Shown here piece after piece: positions 37,401 to 44,895 of a stretch of 64,000 nucleotides of DNA (the stretch's first letter is position 1; each line of letters opens with the position of its first letter). The DNA is taken from the NCBI GenBank assembly GCA_045652765.1, contig JAZOLG010000020.1:62001-126000 (forward strand), in the 5' to 3' direction. A program made the translations under genes and the position numbers. The notes beneath the pieces were generated by a model, which searched no databases, was not told the DNA's origin, and saw only the letters and a list, made by a program, of their open reading frames with translations. Origin of the DNA: UBA1231 sp045652765. Lineage in GTDB: Bacteria > Bacillota_I > Bacilli_A > ML615J-28 > CAG-313.

Positions 37401-37881
37401 TATGAATATTAATGCTAATGACGAAAAAGGATTAAATTATCATATTATGAAAATTCTTGAAACTGGTTCAAATATTGAGTTTACATTCAGTTATGACGAT
37501 TCAAATGAATTAATTCAAACTGATTATAACTATTATTACTATACTCATTATTTAGACTGGGCTAAAGAAGTAAGTTCATTATTAACAGTATTAAATAAAT
37601 TAGAATTACACAAATATTACTTAGCTTCTCACGAATGTGTAGCTGGTAATACTTCAGTATTTAAAGTTACTTATAAAGTTAAAGATGAATGCAAAGCACA
37701 AGTTAGTGATCCTGAATTCTCAATCTATTTGAATTACTCAGATATGAATGTTAATTTAAGTGATACATTAACATACATTGACATCGAAAATAGTGATGCT
37801 CAATATAATCCGTTTAAAAATCAAACAACTGGTGGTATTTTAGATCCATGGAGTTGTGCAACAGATAAGGAGGTAGCTTAA
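34420..37881 (+). CDS. DUF5696 large surface protein
   Basis: The 1153-residue protein has a single N-terminal membrane helix (about 13-32) and a very large external region. A helical stretch (about 45-130) leads to beta-rich parts. The block SNGYMVIPDGSGGIINLNNG (about 552-571), followed by KRVYSTDLAF, is the recognisable DUF5696 signature. A TIM-barrel-like portion follows from about residue 735 (ITVKKLQEWGAEKINVMYLGW, then VTLYPNVSFLEV). That layout hints at a glycosidase fold, but I cannot name catalytic residues. An AGGAGG site precedes the ATG. It is the largest protein of unit C and sits between the two permease pairs. Confidence 0.68.
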   Translation: MKLRWPKFLTVKRTILFALLLFVIIFALVYFFGGYKASALSSDLMEFNPDGFKHIDQYIKDEEADNQAEFDKLLNELTVANYDEKIDAVIAACTTVTYLNQLNAKLSELQKADDDNDDKYQHNLDSNSLITTEEFAKQTMNEFRPCLEKLDANGTGYKLELNYFTTQFKIIRFEKGEKVNEWYSNPQNTDYTASVGSTLANQKSPLILYYYTPNGATLPYSAFEYSINDNQGSAEAPTYVDQTFSYDIDPTNGTLQVYYELQSKGHKYYDYPKYLTPERVNELIQRNKDYVAAELAAFDTKNMSELQEYFNDHYAVRYIKRPNEIGSKRQGLIGPESYKYFVEKFKYNDSDYKNVNIDNIVSRFKSMVDANKIEDVRNLCKIMFRLEYEYTDSKHEFVKDGNILKTSDASEFLKNQYKLDDTLSDSAHPFPFYEIVDNYDETMGYRSSQFISQTLKKFQYSEEDLKADQELFGVEIVSNKPSFKVGVQYSLTDKGFEAKVINNSLSESLPEKYPIYKIEILPYFSAISADYAPYQYADGKKQIDKINTLESNGYMVIPDGSGGIINLNNGKFAYQKRVYSTDLAFVDEVKKTASEDVLLPMFGLTYDSVDFSSVAPGKEGGFRGSSVIARATQGASQMILTAGVSAASDAYNRICFAATYRESQTVTIGTGYYANPVTQVTPTNVKTDFTVEYSLINEQGLTYSDIAKRYQEMLYGDVLEQNAQDKTNTPVLNAEYLGLYDYKTNFLGIVYNGHDSLTTYSQAIDVTKKLQEWGAEKINVMYLGWQDSGLVNETFNDMKFTKDLGNKKELQSMLNYFKENDVTLYPNVSFLEVNKINESFGKIRYASRDISNEFTEKYPYDLASGVFDKKQRAIYTISPKFFDVFSSNLVENFKKNNPELESMAFEKLGSKIVGDYKKKNEFFRFNSVVEQINVFEKLNANNIKNLTLTAPYEFAVKYANNIVELPYESTLLDIFDYSIPFYQLVFSGYRDYSGMNINANDEKGLNYHIMKILETGSNIEFTFSYDDSNELIQTDYNYYYYTHYLDWAKEVSSLLTVLNKLELHKYYLASHECVAGNTSVFKVTYKVKDECKAQVSDPEFSIYLNYSDMNVNLSDTLTYIDIENSDAQYNPFKNQTTGGILDPWSCATDKEVA

Positions 37882-37882
37882 G

Positions 37883-39127
37883 ATGGAAGAAAAAGATCTA
37901 CTAGAAGAAGTTCAAACAGCTGAATCTACTGAAAATGAATCTGTTCATAAATTAATGGATATTAACAAAGATGAAAAAGAAGTAAAAGGATTTGCGAAAA
38001 TCAAAGAAAAAGTTTCTCGCGGTTTTAGAAATTTATTAAATAAAATTTCAAGTTTCTTAAACAGTAATAAATTTGGACGTGGATTAAAGAAAGTGTTCAA
38101 ATATATTGGTTTATTCTTCTACTACTTAGCTTATCCATTCGTATTATTTAAACGTAAATGTTATGATAAATGGACTAGTAAAGGTCAAAAATTATTCGTA
38201 GCTATTTTATTCTTAACACCTGTAGTTCTTGGGTTCTTAATTTTCTATTTGTACCCAATGATAATGTCATTAATTTATTCATTTAGTGGAGTTGTTTCTG
38301 ACAATGGTGTTCATGTTTCTTTTGGACAATTTATTCATCCTGAAACAAAAATTGAAACAAAAGATTTCTTTGGAAATTATAAGTATGCATTTACTGAATT
38401 AATGTTCCCTACTCGTGGAGCTGACTTCGGTAGTGATGAAAAAATCAGTTTTATTCAAGCATTGACTGAAACTGGTTTCCAAACTATTTTAGATGCAATC
38501 GTTATTACAATCTTTAGTTTATTAATTGCTGTTATGTTAAATGGTAACTTTAAAGGAAGAGCAGTTGCTAGAGCAATTTTCTTCTTACCAGTTATCTTAA
38601 ACTCTGAAGCTATCACAGCTGCAACAGATTCAACAGCAGCTATTGACTCTGTACTTAACTCGATTGGTCAAAATGCCCTCAGTCAAATCTTTGACATGAA
38701 AGCATTCTTTACTCAAATTGGTATACCTGCTAAGATTGTTACATTTTTAAGTGATATTACTTCGACTATCTATAGTACAATTTCTTATGCCGGTGTTCAA
38801 ATCTTAATCTTCTTAGCAGCCATTCAATCTGTTCCTGGTCATTTATATGAAGCAGCAAAAATTGAAGGTGCTACTAAGTATGAATCATTCTGGAAAATTA
38901 CTTTACCAATGGTTTCTCCAATGATTTTAACAGTTGTAGTATATACAATCGTTGACTCATTCTTAAGAAGTGACTTAAGTTACTACTTGAAATCATTATG
39001 TCAAAACTACAAGTATGGTCTACATGCGGCTGTATCTTGGTGTTATATCTTATTATCATTATTGATTTTAGGTATCGCATTATTATTCTTGAAGAAGGTG
39101 GTGTTCTATCATGATGAACGAAAATAA
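37883..39127 (+). CDS. Sugar ABC transporter permease, second pair
   Basis: The 414-residue MalF-type permease has a cytoplasmic N-terminal extension of about 100 residues (acidic, then basic) before the core begins near 105 (LFVAILFLTPVVLG). The EAA loop is YEAAKIEGATKYESFWKITLPM (about 325-346). A predicted external or loop insertion (FIHPETKIETKDFFG) lies after the first core helix. Its stop overlaps the next start by 17 nt. The pair 37883/39111 could serve either the giant binding protein of this unit or the lipoprotein at 51880. Confidence 0.85.
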   Translation: MEEKDLLEEVQTAESTENESVHKLMDINKDEKEVKGFAKIKEKVSRGFRNLLNKISSFLNSNKFGRGLKKVFKYIGLFFYYLAYPFVLFKRKCYDKWTSKGQKLFVAILFLTPVVLGFLIFYLYPMIMSLIYSFSGVVSDNGVHVSFGQFIHPETKIETKDFFGNYKYAFTELMFPTRGADFGSDEKISFIQALTETGFQTILDAIVITIFSLLIAVMLNGNFKGRAVARAIFFLPVILNSEAITAATDSTAAIDSVLNSIGQNALSQIFDMKAFFTQIGIPAKIVTFLSDITSTIYSTISYAGVQILIFLAAIQSVPGHLYEAAKIEGATKYESFWKITLPMVSPMILTVVVYTIVDSFLRSDLSYYLKSLCQNYKYGLHAAVSWCYILLSLLILGIALLFLKKVVFYHDERK

Positions 39128-40160
39128 AGTACCATCAAAAGCAAAGTTAAAATACGAACAAATTCTTAGGGATTTAAGAAATCCGGTTAAGAAAGCCGTA
39201 AGAACACAAAAAGTTGCTGATAAACTATCATCATTATTCAGAGCAATAATTCTTCTTGGGTTATCATTCGTTATTATTTTCCCAATTTTCCAACAAATTT
39301 CATTAGCGTTTAGACACCCTGCGGATATTCAAAATAAACTTGTTATTTGGATTCCTGAAACATGGTCTGTTTTAAACTTTAAAATTGCTTATAGAATACT
39401 TGATTATTTGAACGCATTGTTCAATAATATTCGTGTATCATTAATCGTTATGATCGGACAAGTTGCATGTTCAGTACTTGCTGGTTATGCACTTGCAAGA
39501 TTAAAATTTAAAGGAAGTAATGTAATTTTCTTAGTTTTACTTGCTACATTCATTATTCCACCTCAAGCCGTTTCTGTATCAAGAATGTTATATTTCTCTG
39601 ACTTTGATATTCTTGGTATTATTGGTTTATTCAATGGTGGAAAAGGACTTGTTTTATCTGGTTCAAGATTTATTCTATATATTATGGCATTTACTGGACA
39701 AGGTATTAACAACGCAATCTTCATTTTCTTATTCAGACAATTCTTTAGAGGCGTTCCAGTTGAACTTGAAGAATCTGCAGAAATTGATGGAGCTGGTGTA
39801 TTTAGAACATTCTGGAGTATCATGCTTCCAAATGCTCGTGGTGTAATGGTTACAGTTATGTTATTCTCATTCGTATGGCAATGGAATGATGTATACTATA
39901 CAAGTTTATTAGAACTTTCTACTAATGATTTCCCATTACTTACAATGAAACTTTTAAATACAGCTGAAAGACTTCCTAACTTTATGAAGATCTATAAATT
40001 AGACCAATTAGTTGACCCGGAAATCCGTGGTAACTCGATGTTTATTTCGCTTATTGCAAATACTGCTGGTTTCTTGATGATGCTTCCACTTTTAGTTGGT
40101 TATCTATTCGTACAAAAATTATTTGTTGAAGGTATTGAAAGAACTGGTATTGTAGGTTAA
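39111..40160 (+). CDS. Carbohydrate ABC transporter permease, second pair
   Basis: The 349-residue MalG-type permease has six helices and the EAA loop LEESAEIDGAGVFRTFWSIMLP (about 222-243). The start ATG 39111 is followed by a second ATG at 39114; AAGGTGGTG lies upstream. The overlap with the preceding permease gene indicates coupled translation. A typical GYALARLKFKGSNV segment marks the third helix region. Its ATPase is not encoded nearby. Confidence 0.87.
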   Translation: MMNENKVPSKAKLKYEQILRDLRNPVKKAVRTQKVADKLSSLFRAIILLGLSFVIIFPIFQQISLAFRHPADIQNKLVIWIPETWSVLNFKIAYRILDYLNALFNNIRVSLIVMIGQVACSVLAGYALARLKFKGSNVIFLVLLATFIIPPQAVSVSRMLYFSDFDILGIIGLFNGGKGLVLSGSRFILYIMAFTGQGINNAIFIFLFRQFFRGVPVELEESAEIDGAGVFRTFWSIMLPNARGVMVTVMLFSFVWQWNDVYYTSLLELSTNDFPLLTMKLLNTAERLPNFMKIYKLDQLVDPEIRGNSMFISLIANTAGFLMMLPLLVGYLFVQKLFVEGIERTGIVG

Positions 40161-40189
40161 TCAATGCTAAAATAAATCGAGGATGAATT

Positions 40190-40879
40190 ATGAAAAGCAA
40201 AATATTGAATAGTAAAGCATATCAAGTATTTGATTACATATGTCGTTTAGTTATTCTGAATTTATTGCTGGTCATAATATCATTCTCGATTTTTCTTATT
40301 ATGATCAACATATTTCCGAATATGAAAAATATTTATCGAATACTTTGTTTAATACCAACAGCACTAAATTTCTTGCCATGTGTTGTGGCTATTGCTGATG
40401 TTATTAAAGGATATGAAATAGAAAAAAATACAGGTATTTTTAAAGAATTTTTTACAGGTTTTAAAAAATATTTTTCTAAAGCATCATTACTAAGTGTGCT
40501 TTTAATTGGATGTATATTATTGATTACAAATAGTGTAACTTTCTTTAGTACAATGCAATCAACAGGTGTTATATACACGATTGGCTTTGGACTATCATTA
40601 TCATTAATTGTTGTTTTGATAATAGGATTTATTCATCTACCACTAGTAATGATTTATTTCGATGATTTGAAGTTGGTTCATTATATTAAACTAAGTTTAA
40701 TATTCGGATTTAAAGATCTTGGATTAACTTTATTATTAACATTATTTGTTATTGGGACTATTGTCCTTTGTTACTTAATGAGTTTTTATTTAGTAGTTTT
40801 AGCATTTAGCTTAGCAATATATTTAATAATTAAATTAACAAAAAATAAATATTTTAAAATTTCTGAAAGGAATAAATAA
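40190..40879 (+). CDS. DUF624 (YesL-like) membrane protein
   Basis: The 229-residue polytopic protein has four or five helices. It starts with the family pattern SKAYQVFDYICRLVILNLL and has an internal FKEFFTGFKKYFSKASL loop. YesL/DUF624 proteins accompany CUT1 sugar importers and glycosidases in Firmicutes, and their biochemical role is unknown. A second copy lies at 53614, so each of the two large amino-sugar operons carries one. It follows the last permease after 29 nt with a CGAGG ribosome site. Confidence 0.8.
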   Translation: MKSKILNSKAYQVFDYICRLVILNLLLVIISFSIFLIMINIFPNMKNIYRILCLIPTALNFLPCVVAIADVIKGYEIEKNTGIFKEFFTGFKKYFSKASLLSVLLIGCILLITNSVTFFSTMQSTGVIYTIGFGLSLSLIVVLIIGFIHLPLVMIYFDDLKLVHYIKLSLIFGFKDLGLTLLLTLFVIGTIVLCYLMSFYLVVLAFSLAIYLIIKLTKNKYFKISERNK

Positions 40880-40880
40880 T

Positions 40881-42893
40881 ATGAAAAAGAGTTTATTATG
40901 TAAAAGACTAGTTGCGGTTATTATCGGACTATTTCTAGTATGTACTCTAACTTTTAAAATTAACTCTGCAAATGTAACTGATAGTGTTGCACTTGTTGGC
41001 GATATTAAAACTGAAAGATTATGGGACGGCATTGATATGGAAAGAATGCACGTTCAATCAAAACTTCATGGTGTTCCAACAAATGGTAATAGTTATGATT
41101 GGGATGCAGTAGCAATTTCTGCTGAAAACAATCCAGCTATTAGAATTGTTACTTGGGGTTTAACTGCTGCTGATGGTGTTGGCTATAAAGCCGGAACAAC
41201 TATGGATATCGCAAAAAATTATGAAAAAGAAAATCCTGGATATACTGTTATTGCAGCTATCAACGGAGATTTCTTTGCTAACGCTCCATTTACTACTTCT
41301 GCAGGTGTTAGCAATAGTAAAGGAACTTTTGAACCAATTAATACATGGGTTGCAGACGGTGGTAAAGTATATAAACCAGTTACAATTGCGCACCCTCATC
41401 ATAACGTTATTGGTTTATTTGAAGACAGATCATATCTATATCACTTAGGTACTTGGTATGATCAATTAGGAAATGTAAGTTTTGCAGATGGTGCATATGC
41501 TGGAACATCTGCTCAATATGGACAAAATTTACCAACATTTACTGAACAAGCAGTTTTCTCAGTAGGAGATTATCAAACTACTGCATGGTCATATAAACAA
41601 AAAGCTTCTCTAAATGAAGAAGCGGTTAATATTTTCTGGGAAGGTCAATACCTTAATATTGATGTTACAGGATATACAGTATGGAAAGCAAAAACTGACC
41701 GTTTAAGTATTCCAACAGATGGATTCCAAACAAAATATTTTGTTGAACAATCATTAGCTGGATGGCAATATAATTTAGAATATACTAAATATTATATGGA
41801 AGGTCGTTTTACTGAAGTTCAAAACTTAACATCTATTAGTGAAGTTGAAGATGGTTGGTGTTATATTGTAACAAAAGATCAAGAAGTAATTAGCAGATTA
41901 GGTCGTGCTGTTGAATTTACAGCTCAATATGAAATGACAGGCGTTTGGGAAAATGTTAATTCAGCAATCGGTACAGTTTTACCTATTATTATTCAAGGTA
42001 AGAGAACTGCGTATGTTGGTGTTAACGAACATTATTTAAATACTTTCAAACCTAAAACAGTTTTAGCATTTAAAGAAGACGGAACATGTTTATTCTTCTT
42101 TATGGGTCCTGGACCACTTGGTGGTTCTAGTGAAGGTGGACCTTCATCAATTGAACTTGCTGAATTATTAGAAAGACTAGGCGTAGTTGATGCCTTCTGT
42201 TTAGATGGCGGCGGATCTTCATCAATTATTTGTAGAAGAGGTGATGACTTCGTTGAATTAAATACTCCTACAGATGGTCAAACAAGATCTATTGGTAATG
42301 CCGTATTAATGGTTGTAGAAAACAGCAATCTTGAAGTATTAGAAGCACATGCTACAAAAGCTACATTTGGTCAATCAAAACCAATGGTAGAAAGTGAATT
42401 AAAAGAAGCTGTTCTTCACTTTAATGGTAAAGATTATGTATATAATGGCGAAGAAATTTTAATTGAAGGGTTAAAACCTAATACAACTTATGAATATTAT
42501 TTTGATTATTCATTTGAAAGAGATGGAAAATTATTACATTCAAAAACAAATATTCAAACATTCACAACTGGAAACGATGATCCTATACATGTTCATGAAT
42601 TTGTAGATGGTGTTTGTGAATGTGGAGAAAAAGATCCAAACTGGAAAGAACCAGTTCATGAACATGAATTTGTAGATGGTGTTTGCGAATGCGGAGAAAA
42701 AGATCCAAACTGGAAAGAACCAGTTCATGAACACGTATTTGTAGATGGCGTTTGTGAATGTGGAGAAAAAGAACAAAATGAAGATGAAAAACCATCAAAT
42801 GGTGGTGGAGGAATGAACTGTGCTATGGGATTTGTTTCAGTTCTACCTTTAATTGGTGCAGGAGCCTTATTAATAATTAAAAAACGCAAATAA
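40881..42893 (+). CDS. Secreted NAGPA-type phosphodiester glycosidase with three HxH-CxCG modules and C-terminal anchor
   Basis: The 670-residue precursor has a signal peptide (about 1-30), then the NAGPA domain (PF09992 type, about 45-480). Key blocks are AINGDFFANAP, FFFMGPGPLGGSSEGGPSS and FCLDGGGSSS. The family includes the enzyme that uncovers mannose-6-phosphate by removing GlcNAc-1-phosphate, and the bacterial relatives cleave sugar phosphodiesters. A fibronectin-like region (about 490-565, LKPNTTYEYYF) is followed by three tandem 23-residue His/Cys modules, NCAMG (Cys647), a hydrophobic helix and KKRK. Substrates such as teichoic-acid-type or GlcNAc-phosphate polymers would fit the neighbours but are inferred. 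Confidence 0.82.
   Translation: MKKSLLCKRLVAVIIGLFLVCTLTFKINSANVTDSVALVGDIKTERLWDGIDMERMHVQSKLHGVPTNGNSYDWDAVAISAENNPAIRIVTWGLTAADGVGYKAGTTMDIAKNYEKENPGYTVIAAINGDFFANAPFTTSAGVSNSKGTFEPINTWVADGGKVYKPVTIAHPHHNVIGLFEDRSYLYHLGTWYDQLGNVSFADGAYAGTSAQYGQNLPTFTEQAVFSVGDYQTTAWSYKQKASLNEEAVNIFWEGQYLNIDVTGYTVWKAKTDRLSIPTDGFQTKYFVEQSLAGWQYNLEYTKYYMEGRFTEVQNLTSISEVEDGWCYIVTKDQEVISRLGRAVEFTAQYEMTGVWENVNSAIGTVLPIIIQGKRTAYVGVNEHYLNTFKPKTVLAFKEDGTCLFFFMGPGPLGGSSEGGPSSIELAELLERLGVVDAFCLDGGGSSSIICRRGDDFVELNTPTDGQTRSIGNAVLMVVENSNLEVLEAHATKATFGQSKPMVESELKEAVLHFNGKDYVYNGEEILIEGLKPNTTYEYYFDYSFERDGKLLHSKTNIQTFTTGNDDPIHVHEFVDGVCECGEKDPNWKEPVHEHEFVDGVCECGEKDPNWKEPVHEHVFVDGVCECGEKEQNEDEKPSNGGGGMNCAMGFVSVLPLIGAGALLIIKKRK
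42588..42774 (+). repeat. Tandem 69-bp repeat encoding three HxH-CxCG modules
   Basis: Units start at 42588, 42657 and 42726, each 69 bp, with only a few differences between the first two. Each encodes HxHxF-DGVCECGEK. The third is shortened. Confidence 0.85.
42822..42890 (+). other. C-terminal sorting-like tail 3 (Cys647)
   Basis: NCAMGFVSVLPLI, a hydrophobic helix and KKRK. Cys is 24 residues from the end. Confidence 0.65.
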
Positions 42894-42908
42894 AAATAAG
42901 AGGTCAAC

Positions 42909-44888
42909 ATGAAAATAAAAGTTTTTAAAAATTTGTTGATGCTTATTGTAAGCGTGAGCTTAGTTACTGTTTTATCAATAAACGTTAATGCTGCAAAACT
43001 AACTGAAAATGTAGAACTTGTTGGCGATATACATTCTCAACAAATATGGGATGGTGTAATGCTTGAGCGTATGCATATTAAAGCAAAAAGAGTTGGATCA
43101 ACTAGTGCAGATCCAAGTATTTATGACTGGGATACAGTAGCAATTAGTGCTGAGAATAATCCTGCTATTCGTATTGTAACTTGGGGTATGGATACCCAAT
43201 TAAATGGTAAAGATTACAAAGCTGGTACAACTTTACAAATTGCACAAAACTATGAAGCAACTCATCCAGGATATACAGTTATTGCTGGAGTAAATGGAGA
43301 CTTTTTTGCCAATCGTGGTTTTACAACGAGCGGAGGTAAGGTTTATTCATCGGCTACAAATGAACCTCTTAATACATGGATTGCTGATGGAGATGCGTTT
43401 AAATCTGTAGTAATGGCTAATCCTGACCATGTGGTTCTAGGCTTTAGTGAAGACCGTAGTTATCAATATCACATCGGTACAATCTATGGTAAAAATTATG
43501 AAATTATCTATAATGATAATATATATGATGGAACTGGCGCAGTTAGAGGTGAAAATGTTCCAACATTTACAGATACACCAATTTTTAATATAAATGATAC
43601 AAAAAAAGAAGCTAACGTTTATTTTCAAACGAAAGAAGTAAAAGACGATGCAGTTAATATCTTCTGGGAAGGTAACTATGATAATATAGATGTATCTGGT
43701 TATACTGTTTGGAAAGGTTATGTTGATAGATTTAGCATTCCACAAGATGGATTTAATAAAACATTTATTGGTAGACATCCAAGTGATTCTAGTCAACATG
43801 CAATGACTTATGGATATGATTATACGCATTATTATTTGCGTGGTCGACTATTAGAAGAAGTTGAAATAGATACTATTTCAACTGTGGATGAAAACTATTT
43901 TTATGTTGTAACTAAGGATGATGCAGTAACTAGCCAATTTGTTAAAGCTGCAACAATTAAAGTACAATATGAATTAACAGGTAATTGGGCCGGTGTAACA
44001 TCTACAATGGGCGTATTATTTCCATTCTTAATTAATGGTAAGAGAACAGCTTATGTTTCAGTTAAAGGCGATCAACATAATAATAATTATTTAAATGACA
44101 ATAAACCTAAACCTGCAATTGGATTCAAAGCAGATGGTACTTGTGTGTTCTTCTTTATGGGACCAGGACCACTTAGCAAATCTAGTCAAGGTGGACCTTC
44201 TTCAATTGAAATGGTTGAAGTAATGGAAAAAATGGGAATTGTTGATGCATTCTGCTTAGATGGCGGCGGATCGGCTTCAATTGTTTATCGTAACGATAAA
44301 GGGAAACTTGAAGAATTAAATTCACCGACTGATGGGCAAACAAGAAGTGTTGCAAATGCAATATTAATGGTAGTTGAAGATAGTAATTTAGAAATGATTG
44401 AAACTTTATCAACAAGTGCAACATTTGGACAAACAAAACCTATGGTTGATAGTGAATTATTATCTGCTACTTTACATATTGATGGCAAAACATATGAATT
44501 AAAGAATGAAAATATAACTGTAACAGGACTAAAACCTAATACTGAATATGAATACTATTTTGAATATACTTATAAAGATAATCTTCTTGAAAGAACAACA
44601 AAAACTAATTTGATGAAGTTTGTAACAAGTTCCTTAGATGAGCATGAACATGAATTTATTGATGGAAAATGTGAATGTGGAGAACTTGATCCAAATTATG
44701 AACCTCCACTTGATGAACACGAACATGAATTTATAAATGGTGAATGTTCATGCGGTGAAAAAGAATCTACTACTAATGAACCTGATAAAAACAATAATGG
44801 TACATCAGGATGTAATATCGGCAGTTTGGCAACTATTCTGCCTATGATTGCAGCATTTAGTTTGATACTAATAAGAAAAAGAAAATAA
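42909..44888 (+). CDS. Secreted NAGPA-type phosphodiester glycosidase, paralogue
   Basis: This 659-residue tandem paralogue of the preceding gene has the same order: signal peptide (about 1-28), NAGPA domain with AGVNGDFFANRG, FFFMGPGPLSKSSQGGPSS and FCLDGGGSAS, and a fibronectin-like region. Two His/Cys modules follow (DNA 44643 and 44718), then GCNIG (Cys635), a hydrophobic helix and RKRK. Protein similarity to the first copy is clear throughout, but DNA has diverged and the repeat number differs, so the duplication is not recent. The two may differ in substrate. AGAGGT precedes the ATG. Confidence 0.82.
   Translation: MKIKVFKNLLMLIVSVSLVTVLSINVNAAKLTENVELVGDIHSQQIWDGVMLERMHIKAKRVGSTSADPSIYDWDTVAISAENNPAIRIVTWGMDTQLNGKDYKAGTTLQIAQNYEATHPGYTVIAGVNGDFFANRGFTTSGGKVYSSATNEPLNTWIADGDAFKSVVMANPDHVVLGFSEDRSYQYHIGTIYGKNYEIIYNDNIYDGTGAVRGENVPTFTDTPIFNINDTKKEANVYFQTKEVKDDAVNIFWEGNYDNIDVSGYTVWKGYVDRFSIPQDGFNKTFIGRHPSDSSQHAMTYGYDYTHYYLRGRLLEEVEIDTISTVDENYFYVVTKDDAVTSQFVKAATIKVQYELTGNWAGVTSTMGVLFPFLINGKRTAYVSVKGDQHNNNYLNDNKPKPAIGFKADGTCVFFFMGPGPLSKSSQGGPSSIEMVEVMEKMGIVDAFCLDGGGSASIVYRNDKGKLEELNSPTDGQTRSVANAILMVVEDSNLEMIETLSTSATFGQTKPMVDSELLSATLHIDGKTYELKNENITVTGLKPNTEYEYYFEYTYKDNLLERTTKTNLMKFVTSSLDEHEHEFIDGKCECGELDPNYEPPLDEHEHEFINGECSCGEKESTTNEPDKNNNGTSGCNIGSLATILPMIAAFSLILIRKRK
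44643..44756 (+). repeat. Two HxH-CxCG modules in the second NAGPA gene
   Basis: Units start at 44643 and 44718 (75-bp spacing). They encode HEHEFIDGKCECG and HEHEFINGECSCG. Confidence 0.75.
44814..44885 (+). other. C-terminal sorting-like tail 4 (Cys635)
   Basis: GCNIGSLATILPMI, a hydrophobic helix and RKRK. Cys is 25 residues from the end. Confidence 0.6.
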
Positions 44889-44895
44889 CTAGAAA

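Noticed and set aside
39541..39846. 101-codon + frame inside the permease gene
   Set aside because: It is out of frame within a certain permease gene and has no initiation signal.
42540..42910. Three minus-strand open frames rich in His, Phe and Ile
   Set aside because: They are opposite the 69-bp repeat of the NAGPA gene, with no ribosome site or promoter.
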